A stretch of 64,000 nucleotides of DNA from Methylomarinum sp. Ch1-1 (GTDB taxonomy: Bacteria; Pseudomonadota; Gammaproteobacteria; Methylococcales; Methylomonadaceae): assembly GCF_030717995.2 (NCBI RefSeq), contig NZ_CP157743.1, forward strand, positions 1,364,001 to 1,428,000. The letters are read 5' to 3'. Made by a program: the position numbers and the translations under genes. Positions 35,997 through 45,172 of this stretch are shown here, piece by piece. The notes beneath the pieces were generated by a model. That model was not told the DNA's origin and searched no databases. It saw only the letters and a program-made list of their open reading frames with translations. How positions within the stretch are numbered: position 1 is the first letter of the stretch; every line of letters starts with the position of its first letter.

Positions 35997-36131
35997 GTAA
36001 CTACTCACCCCCATTCCGTAGGGTGGATAAGCGGAGCGCATCCACCGGGTCGGCATCTTTGGTGGATGCGCCCTTCAGGCTTATCCACCCTACATGCCCT
36101 GCCGCGTTCGATAAGTGGGGCGAGCAGTTAC
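35997..36131. repeat. Palindromic repeat with GTAACT ends
   Basis: GTAACTACTCACCCC and its complement form (GTAACTGCTCGCCCC) are at the two ends; the inner inverted pair is GTAGGGTGGATAAGC. The GTAA ends resemble the family C ends, but no target duplication is visible. The inner GTAGGGTGGATAAGC type of palindrome is common in proteobacterial genomes. Confidence 0.65.
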
Positions 36132-36296
36132 GAACCTGTTTTAGTTGAAAAATCGGGCTTAGAATCTTGAACAAAATCGTCCAGGCCATAGCCTGTTATG
36201 GCGTTCGTGATGTTTCTCCAACCTTCTTGCCCGATTTCCCAGAATTTCATTCCCTTCATGAAATATCCACGTTAGCGGGCCTAAGTTAACGCTGGC

Positions 36297-36758
36297 TTAT
36301 GCTTCAGAGAGATTAATCTCGCTGTTTTTTTCCATCAGCGTAATGCTTTGTTCCACCTCGCCAAGAAACTTCTGCAGACCTACGCGTTTGGCGCTGTTGA
36401 TCAGTAGCGGGGATTTAATCGAGCCTTTGACGGTGGGGCCATCGACATCCTCAGTCTGCTCGTCTTTATGTAAGAGTATCAGTAGCAATAAGTCTTCGCT
36501 GTTGTCGAGCGCCAGCAGCTTTTCTTCGTCGTCGGTGAGGGAGAAACGGTAATTGATATTGAAATGAGAGGGGTGGGTGACCGAAAACGTCAGCGCCTCG
36601 TCATCCAATGATTGCAGCCAGTAGACTATGTTGCTGTGTTCCTGATGGAATAATTTAAAGCGATGTTGATTTTCAAAGCCGGGGATGCCATTGGGAAACG
36701 TGATAATGGTGTCTGGGTCGACTTGCTGTTCGCCTAAGAACTTTGATTTGATTTCCAT
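36297..36758 (-). CDS. fliW: Flagellar assembly factor FliW
   Basis: 153 aa. The N-terminal family signature is PDTIITFPNGIPGFENQHRF, and the core beta strands and C-terminal SPLLINSAKRVGLQ are intact. In Bacillus and Campylobacter FliW binds CsrA and relieves repression of flagellin. Neither csrA nor flagellar genes are nearby, so it is an orphan here. A family A element with an ANGGA hairpin lies 73 bp upstream on the same sense strand. Confidence 0.93.
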   Translation of the reverse strand: MEIKSKFLGEQQVDPDTIITFPNGIPGFENQHRFKLFHQEHSNIVYWLQSLDDEALTFSVTHPSHFNINYRFSLTDDEEKLLALDNSEDLLLLILLHKDEQTEDVDGPTVKGSIKSPLLINSAKRVGLQKFLGEVEQSITLMEKNSEINLSEA

Positions 36759-36923
36759 GGAAGTTTTGTTTTTTAAAGGGGGTGGATAAATATTATCAAA
36801 TATCCGTTTAATTTATAGCATAAAATGGCCAGTAATTCCCAGTTTGAGCATTTTTGCAGCAATTCCCAGTTTGAGCATTTTTGCTGTGTTTAGGGCATGG
36901 GATGTGTCTGTCGAGGAGCGCCG

Positions 36924-36992
36924 TTCACCCAGCACCTAAATAATTCTGGAATGTAAAATATAGTCCAGTAGCCATGGAATTTAGGTGCAGGG
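36924..36992. repeat. Family B segment in A copy 4, right arm damaged
   Basis: TTCACCCAGCACCTAAAT on the left; on the right GGTGCTGGG has become GGTGCAGGG, with loss of the following CCC-ATCCCT-GGG hairpin. Confidence 0.7.
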
Positions 36993-36999
36993 GGCTTGA

Positions 37000-37019
37000 C
37001 GGCAGCATCCTTGCTGCCG
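37000..37019 (-). other. Single AAGGAT hairpin upstream of fliW
   Basis: CGGCAGC-AAGGAT-GCTGCCG on the minus strand, the fliW sense strand, about 240-260 nt before fliW. The partner hairpin is deleted. Confidence 0.45.
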
Positions 37020-37250
37020 ACATCCTCGCCAAAAACACACTCCATGCTCTTTTTGAACGCCAAACAGAAAATAGCTGGCGTTTTAGCGATGTTTAGGGTT
37101 CCCCAGGAGCGCCCGGTATTTGTTCTCCGTGGTAGACTCCTCGATATATAACAACCCACTGTTGTAAAGTTACACCGGTCGTGATCAACGACTATGCCAA
37201 TCCGCTATTGTTCGTTGCAACGGCAAAGGCTTCTGTGTATTCTGCTGCCC

Positions 37251-37718
37251 ATGCAAATACATCTAATTTCGATAGGGAACCGAATGCCGGGCTGGGTGCA
37301 GCAGGGCTACCATGAATATGCCAAACGCTTGCCGAGAGAATGCGAGTTACTGTTGAAGGAAATAGCGCCTGGCAAACGGGGGAAAAACAGCGATACCAGC
37401 AGGATCATCAGGGAAGAGGGTGAGCGCATGCTGACGGTGTTGCCGGATAAGGCGCATGTGGTCACGCTGGATTTGGTCGGCAAGGACTGGTCTACCGAGC
37501 AGTTGGCGGAAACGATGCAGCGTTGGCAGGAAAGCAGTCGACATATTGCCTTGATGATTGGCGGGCCGGAAGGCTTGTCTCCGCTGATCAAGGAGCGGGC
37601 CCGTGAATCGTGGCGACTCTCGAAGCTGACTTTTCCGCATCCATTGGTCAGGGTTATCGTCGCCGAACAAATTTATCGGGCTTGGTCTATTCTTAATCAT
37701 CATCCCTATCATCGCTGA
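37251..37718 (+). CDS. rlmH: 23S rRNA pseudouridine-1915 N3-methyltransferase RlmH
   Basis: 155 aa, exactly the family length; SPOUT methyltransferase acting on the 70S ribosome. Motifs: MQIHLISIGNRMPGWVQQGY, the SAM knot FLIGGPEGL-like LMIGGPEGLSP, and the C-terminal RAWSILNHHPYHR. The ATG at 37251 was chosen over a longer ORF from 37194. It leads the rlmH-maf-rng-yhdP run, followed immediately by maf. Confidence 0.96.
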   Translation: MQIHLISIGNRMPGWVQQGYHEYAKRLPRECELLLKEIAPGKRGKNSDTSRIIREEGERMLTVLPDKAHVVTLDLVGKDWSTEQLAETMQRWQESSRHIALMIGGPEGLSPLIKERARESWRLSKLTFPHPLVRVIVAEQIYRAWSILNHHPYHR

Positions 37719-38300
37719 ATGATGACAAAACAGATCGTTCTGGCATCGGCTTCTCCGCGCCGCAGGGAGTTGTTGGATCAGATCGGTGTTAGCTATCGTG
37801 TGCATGTGGTTGATATCGATGAAACGCCATTGTTGAACGAATTACCGCGGGCTTATGTCACACGTATTGCGGCAGAAAAATCGGCAGCCTGCTGCTCACA
37901 ATTGAATGTCGGCAAGCCGGTGTTGGCGGCCGATACCGCGGTCGTTGTGCAAGGGCGCATCATGGGTAAACCGCAAGACTTCGAGCATGCCAGGCAGATG
38001 TTGGAATTGTTGTCGGGCCAGACCCATCAGGTCTACAGCGCGGTTTCAGTAAGAGGCGACAATAGGCATGAGCAAGCCGTCAGTATCACCGATGTGACAT
38101 TCAGGGCGCTGACCGGAAATGAAATCAAGGCTTATTGGCGTACCGGCGAGCCCCGGGATAAGGCGGGCGCCTATGCCATTCAGGGGTTTGCCAGTATATT
38201 CATCCAATCCATCAAGGGGAGTTTTTCAGGGGTCGTCGGTTTGCCATTATTTGAAACCGCGCAGCTGTTGGAAAGACAGGGCATCAAAATAATCACATGA
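37719..38300 (+). CDS. Maf family nucleotide pyrophosphatase (dTTP/UTP type)
   Basis: 193 aa; hydrolyses non-canonical or excess nucleoside triphosphates. Signature VLASASPRRRELL at the N-terminus, DIDETP, the catalytic Asp region VLAADTAVVV, and GEPRDKAGAYAIQGFAS. Sequence position before rng points to the E. coli YhdE type. It starts directly after the rlmH stop and overlaps rng by 4 nt. Confidence 0.94.
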   Translation: MMTKQIVLASASPRRRELLDQIGVSYRVHVVDIDETPLLNELPRAYVTRIAAEKSAACCSQLNVGKPVLAADTAVVVQGRIMGKPQDFEHARQMLELLSGQTHQVYSAVSVRGDNRHEQAVSITDVTFRALTGNEIKAYWRTGEPRDKAGAYAIQGFASIFIQSIKGSFSGVVGLPLFETAQLLERQGIKIIT

Positions 38301-39751
38301 GTGAAGAAATTTTAATTAATGTTACGCCGCCTGAAATCCGGGTCGCCGTCATCGAGAATGGCGTCTTGCAGGAACTGATTATCGAACGTTTCAGACAAAA
38401 AGGTCTGGTCGGAAATATTTATAAGGGTGAAGTCTGTCGAGTGTTGCCGGGCATGCAGGCGGCGTTTGTCGATATCGGGCTGGCGAAGGCGGCCTTCTTA
38501 CACTTGTCCGATTTTAACAGCCAGGAGCTACAGAAAAAAGGTTCGGAAAATATCGAACACTATTTGCGCGAAGGGCAAAAAATCATCGTTCAGGTCACTA
38601 AGGATCCGATAGGCAGTAAGGGCGCGCGATTGACCACCGAAATATCGATCCCTTCTCGTTATCAGGTTTATATGCCTTATGCCGTCAATTCCGGCGTGTC
38701 GCAACGCATCGAATGCGAGGCTGAACGCAATCGACTGCGGGCCTGCATTGATGCCTTCCAGCAAAAAAACGAATGCGGCGGTTTTATTGCGAGGACGGCG
38801 GCCGAGTGCGTCGAGGAGTCGGTGTTGTTTTCCGATATGACCTTCCTGATCAAGCTGTGGGAAGCGATTCTGGAGAAAACCCAAAAAGCCCAAGCCAAGA
38901 CCTTGATTCATGAGGATTTGCCGCTCAGTATCAGGACCTTGCGCGACCTTTACAAGGACGGCATCGAAAAGGTGCGGGTCGATTCTCGTGAAACTTATCA
39001 GAAACTGCTTGAATTCGCCGAAGTGTTCGTGCCGGAGATCGTGCCGGTGATCGAACACTATTCCGGCGAGCGGCCGGTCTTCGACATATACAATGTCGAA
39101 GATGAGATCACCAAGGCATTGGAAAGAAAAGTCAAGTTGAAGTCAGGCGGCCATCTGGTGTTTGATCAAACCGAGGCGATGACCACGGTCGATGTCAATA
39201 CCGGCGGTTATGTCGGCGGCAGAAATCTGGAAGAAACCATCTTCAAAACCAATCTGGAAGCGGCCCAGACCATCTCCCGACAACTCAGGTTACGAAATCT
39301 GGGCGGGATCATCATCATTGACTTTATCGATATGCAGAGCGAGGAGCATAAAAGACAGGTGTTGAATGCCTTGCAGCGTAATCTAGATAAGGATCATGCC
39401 AAAACTAAAATTACCGAAGTGTCGGCGTTGGGCTTGGTGGAAATGACGCGTAAACGCACTCGTGAAAGTCTGGAGCATATTCTTTGCGAACCCTGCTCGG
39501 CATGTGGCGGACGAGGCGTGTTAAAGACGGCGGAGACGATTTGTCTGGAAATTTTCCGCGAAATCATCCGTGAAGTAAGGCAGTATAATGTTCAACAAAT
39601 TCTGGTGCTGGCTTCCAACGAGGTTGTCGACATGTTGTTGGACGAAGAAGCGGCCATGCTGGCCGAACTGGAAGTGTTTCTGGGCGTTACGATTAAATTC
39701 AGAACCGAGACTGAATATAACCAGGAACAGTACGACGTGGTATTACTATAA
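38297..39751 (+). CDS. rng: Ribonuclease G
   Basis: 484 aa RNase E/G family endonuclease that matures the 16S rRNA 5' end and turns over mRNA. S1 domain at about residues 38-120, the catalytic Asp region TTVDVNTGG and FIDMQSEEH, and the zinc-link motif CEPCSACGG near residue 400. It has no RNase E scaffold tail. It overlaps maf (ATGA) and precedes yhdP by 14 bp. Confidence 0.96.
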   Translation: MSEEILINVTPPEIRVAVIENGVLQELIIERFRQKGLVGNIYKGEVCRVLPGMQAAFVDIGLAKAAFLHLSDFNSQELQKKGSENIEHYLREGQKIIVQVTKDPIGSKGARLTTEISIPSRYQVYMPYAVNSGVSQRIECEAERNRLRACIDAFQQKNECGGFIARTAAECVEESVLFSDMTFLIKLWEAILEKTQKAQAKTLIHEDLPLSIRTLRDLYKDGIEKVRVDSRETYQKLLEFAEVFVPEIVPVIEHYSGERPVFDIYNVEDEITKALERKVKLKSGGHLVFDQTEAMTTVDVNTGGYVGGRNLEETIFKTNLEAAQTISRQLRLRNLGGIIIIDFIDMQSEEHKRQVLNALQRNLDKDHAKTKITEVSALGLVEMTRKRTRESLEHILCEPCSACGGRGVLKTAETICLEIFREIIREVRQYNVQQILVLASNEVVDMLLDEEAAMLAELEVFLGVTIKFRTETEYNQEQYDVVLL

Positions 39752-39765
39752 GTTAGAAATCATCA

Positions 39766-42700
39766 GTGATCCATCATCTAACGCGGGCGACGCGACTATT
39801 CATTTTCTGGTCGTTAATTGCGGGCGCGATTAGTCTGACCGCCGTGCGCGCCTTTTTGGTCGGTGTGGACGGTTATAAAGCCGAACTCCAACAAAAATTT
39901 CATGACCTTACCGCGATTCATTTACAGATAGGCTCGTTGCGAGCCGGTACGCGCGGCTTTAATCCTGAATTCATTTTGCGTGATATCGATATCCTGTCGG
40001 TCGATGAAATCGGTCAGCCGGCCGTGACCTTGAAGGAAGTGCGGTTGGGGCTAGATGTGTTGCAATTTTTATTCAGCGGCGATTTGCTAGGTTCGAGCTG
40101 GCTGACCTTGGTCGGCGCTAAGGTGTCCATGATACGCCAACAGGATGGCAGTTTTAGTATCAAAGGTCTCAACGCGGGCGATACTCAGCAGCCTTTATGG
40201 CTGGCTAGAGGCGGGAAATACGAAATACTGCAAAGCGAAATTAGTTGGTTGGATAAAAAACGCCATGGCGAAACAGTAGTGTTCAATAACCTCGATTTAT
40301 TGATCAAGAATGATGATGGCCGACACGAAATACACTTGTTAAGCGATTTGCCCGGCCAATATGGCGATTCATTAAGAGTCTCGGCCAATATCGAAGGCAG
40401 TATCGCCGATGGCGAGCATATTAACGGACGGCTTTATCTGGAAGGGCGGGATATCCGGCTTGTGGAGCTGCTGACCGGTGATTTGCCTTACGACATTAAA
40501 GTCAACGAGGGCCGGAGTAGTTTTCGGTTGTGGACTGATTGGCGCGACTCTAGGCCTTATCGGGTGACTGCCGATATTGATGGAACAGCGATCAATATCG
40601 AGCGGGAAGGCGATAAAAAACTGGTTCTGGCGCAAGTGGACGGCCATCTTAACTGGGAGTTATCGCGTCAAGGCTGGCGCTTTAGTGCGCACGATTTAAA
40701 GCTAAACACAGGACGGCAACAATGGCCGGTTGCCGAGTTTTTTCTGGCTAAGGCCGCCGATGGTGATTTTTCGGCGTTAATTCCTCGGCTGGACCTAGAA
40801 GAAGCCGATTATTTGGCGCCTTTTTTTCTGTCTGCCGAGCAGGCGGCCAGGTTGCCGAAAGACCTTAAGATGGCCGGGATGCTGCAGGATTTTGCGCTCT
40901 ATGTGTCCGCCGATGGGCGGGAATTTGCGTTGAATGGCGGTTTTTCCGAAGTTGTGGCCGAATCGTCCGATGCGATGCCGCAACTACGAGGACTGAGCGG
41001 ATACTTGCTGGGGACGCAAAAACAGGGGCGCTTGAGTCTGGCCAGCGCTTCAGGCAGTATCGCATTTCCCGGATTGTTTAGGCAGGCCATCGATTTTGAT
41101 CGAGCGGGCGGGGAAGTGGCCTGGTTGCAAGAGCCTCGGGGTTTACGCCTGAGTTCGGACTATCTTGTCGTAAACAATGCCGATCTCAGTACTCATGCGC
41201 AGTTTTCCGTCGTCATTCCCCAGGGCGATCAAGCGCCTTTTTTGGAACTGCAGATGGCTTTCGAAGGGGTTAGCGATGTCACCCGGGTGCCGCGTTATTT
41301 GCCGGTAAAAGTCATGGGGGATGAAGTGGTCGATTGGCTGGACCATGCTTTTATCGCCGGTCGTGTTCACCGCGGCGAGGTTTTGTTGTCCGGCAATTTG
41401 GATCAGTTTCCGTTCGAAGCGGGGCAAGGTAAATTCGAGGCGCGCTTCGATGTCGATCACGGTGAACTGCTATATCATCCAGAATGGCCGTTATTGAAGC
41501 AATTGGATGTCAGTGTTCATTTTTTCGCCGACAGTCTCCGCGTCCAGCTCAGGCATGCGGAAGCGCAAGGCGTGACGATCAAGCGGGCTGATGTCGAGAT
41601 ACCGGAATTAAGTGTCGCCGACAGGCTTCTGGTGGACGGCGTATTGAGCGGCAGCCTCGACGCTGGCTTGCGCTTTATGCAGCAAACCCCGTTACATAGC
41701 CGCGTCGATGGGGTGCTGGCGACAACCGAGGTTCAGGGGGAGACGGAAGTCGAGCTCAAGCTACGCATTCCGCTGGATGATCACGGTCCTGCGCGTGTCG
41801 GAGGCGTCGTCCATCTCGACGATGCTGGCTTGAAAGTCAAGGCCATCGCCCTGCCAATCAATGAGCTGAAGGGAGAGCTGCGTTTTACCGAACAAGGGCT
41901 GTTTAGCGAGCGTGTCGACGCCAAGGTGTTAGGCTTCCCGGCGAGAGCCGCTATCACCAGCGATCAGGAGAGCGTTCGCATCGCGGTTTCCGGCGATAGC
42001 GATATGACGCATTTGCATCAGCAGTTTGCGTTTTTGAGCAATAACTTTGTTCGAGGCGCCTTCCCTTATTCGGTCTTAATCGATTTAGCGCTTGTTGACG
42101 ATAGACTGTCGTCTGTGGAGATTGACAGCAATTTGCAAGGGGTGACGGTGGATTTGCCGGCGCCGCTGGCTAAATCAGCCGCAGAAAAAAAACCATTGCA
42201 GATCAACATCGCGTTGGCGGGAAATGATTTGCTGCCGTTAACGGCTAACTATGATGATGTGCTGAAGTTGGCTTTGCAGGTCGACAAGCAGACCGAAACA
42301 TTGCATTCCGGACATATCGTCTATGGTCCCGGGCAGCCTGGCGTACGTAAAAACGCCGGCTTGAGGCTGGATATCAAGCAGCCGGAGTTAGATGTCGCCG
42401 ACTGGCAGATGCTTATCGGCGATCATCAGGCGGAACAGGCCTTTAACGCGCCGAAGCTCGATCGAGTCAATGTCGATTTGGCTCAGCTGAAATGGGGGCG
42501 GCAACGATTAGGCAAGCTGACGTTAGATCTGAAGCGGCTAGACCAATACTGGCAAGGCTCTTTAAGCAGCCCGTTGGCGCGGGGAGGAATACGTTTGCCG
42601 GACGCCTCGGTGGCGGACAACAAAATCATGCTGCAGATGAACTATCTGGATTTGACCCGGATCGCCGGGCTGGATTTGCCGGTTTCGTCGATTAACAGCG

Positions 42701-43566
42701 AGCGGATACCGTTGATTTCGATCGTCAGTGATCGGCTGTTATGGCGGGGAGTCGATTTGGGGCGGCTGGAGCTGGAAACGGAAAGAACGAGCCAGGGCGT
42801 GCATTTTGACAAAATCATGTTGAGTGGCCGAGATGGCCTGATTGAGTTAACAGCCGATTGGTTGCGCTCGGGCGATGAAAACGCCACGGAGCTGCGCGGG
42901 CGATTAATCAGCGCCGATTTTGGCCGTTTCTTGGGCGAGTTGGGTTATAACGATGATTTGCATGAAACCGAAGCGGTGGTCGATTTTTCCGGCGGCTGGA
43001 ATGGCGCGCCCTATCAATTCGACTTGGCGGGACTGCAGGGGGAGATGCAGGTGGATTTGAAAGGAGGGCGCATTTCCAGTATCGAGCCGGGTTTTGGTCG
43101 GTTGCTCGGTCTGATAGCGATGGAGCAGTGGGTTAAACGCTTCACCCTGGATTTTAGAGATATTTATCAAAAGGGCCTGGCGTTTAACCGTATCACCGGA
43201 AAATTCATTGTTAGTGAAGGCAAGGGATTAACCGATGATCTGTTGATCGATGCGGTTTCCGCCAGGGTCAAAATTATCGGCGAGACCGATTTGTTGCAGG
43301 AAACGTTGGATTACCGAGTTTTGGTGCTCCCTAAAAGTTCAGACGCCTTGCCCATTGCTGGTACAATTGTCGATAGGGTTGCCTCACTCGTTACCCAGGC
43401 CTTAACCGACGATTATAAAGAAGGTTATTTTTTCGGCTCGGAATATAAGGTCGAAGGAACCTGGGGAAATGCGGAAATTACACCGCTACATGATCGTGAC
43501 GGCTTACTGAAGAAAACCTGGACCGAGTTGACCGATTTTCCCTGGCTGTCGCCGGATGCCAATTAG
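39766..43566 (+). CDS. yhdP: YhdP family AsmA-like intermembrane lipid transport protein
   Basis: 1,266 aa. One N-terminal transmembrane helix (about residues 10-33) is followed by a very long periplasmic repeat-beta region with DUF3971 and AsmA-C-like segments. In E. coli YhdP, with TamB and YdbH, carries phospholipids to the outer membrane along a beta-groove. Length matches (E. coli 1,266 aa). The start is GTG at 39766; no good ribosome site, so coupling to rng is likely. Order rng-yhdP-nit-tldD matches E. coli relatives. Confidence 0.94.
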   Translation: MIHHLTRATRLFIFWSLIAGAISLTAVRAFLVGVDGYKAELQQKFHDLTAIHLQIGSLRAGTRGFNPEFILRDIDILSVDEIGQPAVTLKEVRLGLDVLQFLFSGDLLGSSWLTLVGAKVSMIRQQDGSFSIKGLNAGDTQQPLWLARGGKYEILQSEISWLDKKRHGETVVFNNLDLLIKNDDGRHEIHLLSDLPGQYGDSLRVSANIEGSIADGEHINGRLYLEGRDIRLVELLTGDLPYDIKVNEGRSSFRLWTDWRDSRPYRVTADIDGTAINIEREGDKKLVLAQVDGHLNWELSRQGWRFSAHDLKLNTGRQQWPVAEFFLAKAADGDFSALIPRLDLEEADYLAPFFLSAEQAARLPKDLKMAGMLQDFALYVSADGREFALNGGFSEVVAESSDAMPQLRGLSGYLLGTQKQGRLSLASASGSIAFPGLFRQAIDFDRAGGEVAWLQEPRGLRLSSDYLVVNNADLSTHAQFSVVIPQGDQAPFLELQMAFEGVSDVTRVPRYLPVKVMGDEVVDWLDHAFIAGRVHRGEVLLSGNLDQFPFEAGQGKFEARFDVDHGELLYHPEWPLLKQLDVSVHFFADSLRVQLRHAEAQGVTIKRADVEIPELSVADRLLVDGVLSGSLDAGLRFMQQTPLHSRVDGVLATTEVQGETEVELKLRIPLDDHGPARVGGVVHLDDAGLKVKAIALPINELKGELRFTEQGLFSERVDAKVLGFPARAAITSDQESVRIAVSGDSDMTHLHQQFAFLSNNFVRGAFPYSVLIDLALVDDRLSSVEIDSNLQGVTVDLPAPLAKSAAEKKPLQINIALAGNDLLPLTANYDDVLKLALQVDKQTETLHSGHIVYGPGQPGVRKNAGLRLDIKQPELDVADWQMLIGDHQAEQAFNAPKLDRVNVDLAQLKWGRQRLGKLTLDLKRLDQYWQGSLSSPLARGGIRLPDASVADNKIMLQMNYLDLTRIAGLDLPVSSINSERIPLISIVSDRLLWRGVDLGRLELETERTSQGVHFDKIMLSGRDGLIELTADWLRSGDENATELRGRLISADFGRFLGELGYNDDLHETEAVVDFSGGWNGAPYQFDLAGLQGEMQVDLKGGRISSIEPGFGRLLGLIAMEQWVKRFTLDFRDIYQKGLAFNRITGKFIVSEGKGLTDDLLIDAVSARVKIIGETDLLQETLDYRVLVLPKSSDALPIAGTIVDRVASLVTQALTDDYKEGYFFGSEYKVEGTWGNAEITPLHDRDGLLKKTWTELTDFPWLSPDAN

Positions 43567-43631
43567 GCTGTTCCGGTGTCGCATCGTTTGTTGGTAATGA
43601 TTACTGAAAAAAACAAAGAAAGAGAATACAC

Positions 43632-44450
43632 ATGAGTATATGTGCCGCCATACAAATGGCATCTAGTCCCAATATCAGCTCCAATTTGCTGCAGGCAGAA
43701 AAATTGATTGGCGAAGCCGCGAAGGCGGGCGCCAAACTGATTGCTTTGCCGGAAAATTTTGCCATCATGGGGAACAATGAATTTGACAAGGTTAAAGTTC
43801 GTGAGCAAGATGGAAGCGGTAGAATCCAGGACTTTTTATCGGCAGCAGCAAAAAAATACGCCGTCTGGCTGATTGGCGGGACCATTCCGTTGGTTGCCGA
43901 TGATGATGATCGGGTCAGGGCCGCCTGTTTGGTTTACAATGATCTGGGGGAGCGCGTCGCGCGTTATGACAAGGTTCATTTGTTTGACGTCAGCGTCCCG
44001 GACAGCGATGAGGAATATAGAGAATCGGATTCCATCGAGCCGGGTGATGCGCCGCTGGTGATCGATTCTCCTTTCGGAAGACTGGGCGTTGCGGTCTGTT
44101 ACGATTTGCGTTTCCCGGAATTTTTCCGCACGATGGCCCGGGGGGGGCTTGATGTCCTCGTCGTTCCTGCGGCCTTTACCGCGGAAACTGGGGCGGCGCA
44201 TTGGGAAGTGTTGTTGCGCGCCCGGGCGATTGAAAACTTGTGCTATGTCATCGCGCCCAATCAAGGGGGATTTCATCTCAACGGCCGGCAAACCTACGGC
44301 CACAGCATGATCGTCGATCCTTGGGGAGTGCTGCTGGATTGTTATAAAACCGGCAGCGGTTTTGTCAGCGCCGACATTGACCTGGATCGACTGGAAAAAA
44401 CTCGTAAATCTTTCCCTGTATTGGAACATCGTCGATTTTTTTGCGCTTAA
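43632..44450 (+). CDS. Nitrilase-family amidase (Nit1-like)
   Basis: 272-aa carbon-nitrogen hydrolase. The catalytic triad is visible: Glu41 (ALPENF), Lys in RYDKVHLFDV and Cys in VAVCYDLRFPEFF. This branch (Nit1, NadE-unrelated) removes deaminated glutathione as a metabolite repair enzyme. The ATG at 43632 has AAGAAAGAG upstream. Its gene lies between yhdP and tldD, the common gammaproteobacterial order. Confidence 0.93.
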   Translation: MSICAAIQMASSPNISSNLLQAEKLIGEAAKAGAKLIALPENFAIMGNNEFDKVKVREQDGSGRIQDFLSAAAKKYAVWLIGGTIPLVADDDDRVRAACLVYNDLGERVARYDKVHLFDVSVPDSDEEYRESDSIEPGDAPLVIDSPFGRLGVAVCYDLRFPEFFRTMARGGLDVLVVPAAFTAETGAAHWEVLLRARAIENLCYVIAPNQGGFHLNGRQTYGHSMIVDPWGVLLDCYKTGSGFVSADIDLDRLEKTRKSFPVLEHRRFFCA

Positions 44451-44454
44451 CAAC

Positions 44455-45024
44455 ATGGGCCATAAGATAGCAGCGTTTTTGTTATTGATGCTGGCGGCCT
44501 GCTCAGAGGTCGAACATAAATACCGCGACACGTCGGAGCTGGAAATGCCGCCTAGACTCGACATCAGCGAGCCTGCGCCAAGGCGACAGGCGAGCGAGGA
44601 ACAATATCGGCTAACAAAAGGACTCGGGGATAGCGTCTCTCTCGATGATGCGGAAGCCCCGCCGGTTTTGAAGATTAAAAAATTGTTTGACCGTTCTTGG
44701 AATATCGTCGGTCAGGCGCTGGATTTAAAAAAAATCGAGGTCACCGATAAAAATCGCGAACAAGGCGTTTATTATGTCAAATACGATCCCAGCGAGGATT
44801 CAGGCACTCGGGTGTTCGGTAACGTCACATTGTTTATATTTGAAGAAGAATACGAAGAGGCCGAGTACAAGCTCAGCATCGTTTGGCGCGAGACCGAATG
44901 CGAGGTCAGGGCGACAAAGGTTGAACCGACGGAGAATGGCGATGAAGACGAGGCGCTCGGTGACGGTTCGGCGAAGCTGATCGAAGCCTTATATGAGGCG
45001 ATCAGAGACGAGTTGAGCGAATAA
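44455..45024 (+). CDS. BamC/NlpB-like lipoprotein
   Basis: 189 aa. Signal peptide with lipobox LAAC (mature N-terminus CSEVEHKYRD), a disordered linker with PPRLDIS, then a helix-grip domain (LFDRSWNIVGQALDLKKIE, EQGVYYVKYD) like the repeat domains of BamC. Only one such domain is present, against two in E. coli BamC (344 aa). It may be a BAM-complex accessory lipoprotein or a short relative. It starts 5 bp after nit1. This insertion between nit and tldD is not in E. coli. Confidence 0.78.
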   Translation: MGHKIAAFLLLMLAACSEVEHKYRDTSELEMPPRLDISEPAPRRQASEEQYRLTKGLGDSVSLDDAEAPPVLKIKKLFDRSWNIVGQALDLKKIEVTDKNREQGVYYVKYDPSEDSGTRVFGNVTLFIFEEEYEEAEYKLSIVWRETECEVRATKVEPTENGDEDEALGDGSAKLIEALYEAIRDELSE

Positions 45025-45172
45025 GGTCTGGAAAAAATCATTATCCCGATAAAACCTAAATTAGGCTTAGACAATTCAGGCGCCGAATTCATGCTCGGCT
45101 CTTCGCTGATGTAGACGATAACGACGTCATTCGCGATGACTCCCCATTTTTCTAAAAAGATTCGAAATTTTC

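Larger units (their letters stand above)
35857..36296. other. Intergenic region with two small palindromic elements
   Basis: 440 bp between panD and the convergent fliW. It contains the 53-bp C-type mini-element (35922-35974) and a larger palindrome (35997-36131). The remaining 165 bp hold no recognised gene. Confidence 0.6.
36831..37076. repeat. Family A repeat copy 4 with duplicated left end
   Basis: The left end occurs twice in tandem (GTAATTCCCAGTTTGAGCAT and AGCAATTCCCAGTTTGAGCA, 27 bp apart). The inner arms, family B segment and one GGA hairpin are present, but the right end is decayed (CAAACAGAAAATAGCT). It lies between fliW and rlmH. Confidence 0.8.
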
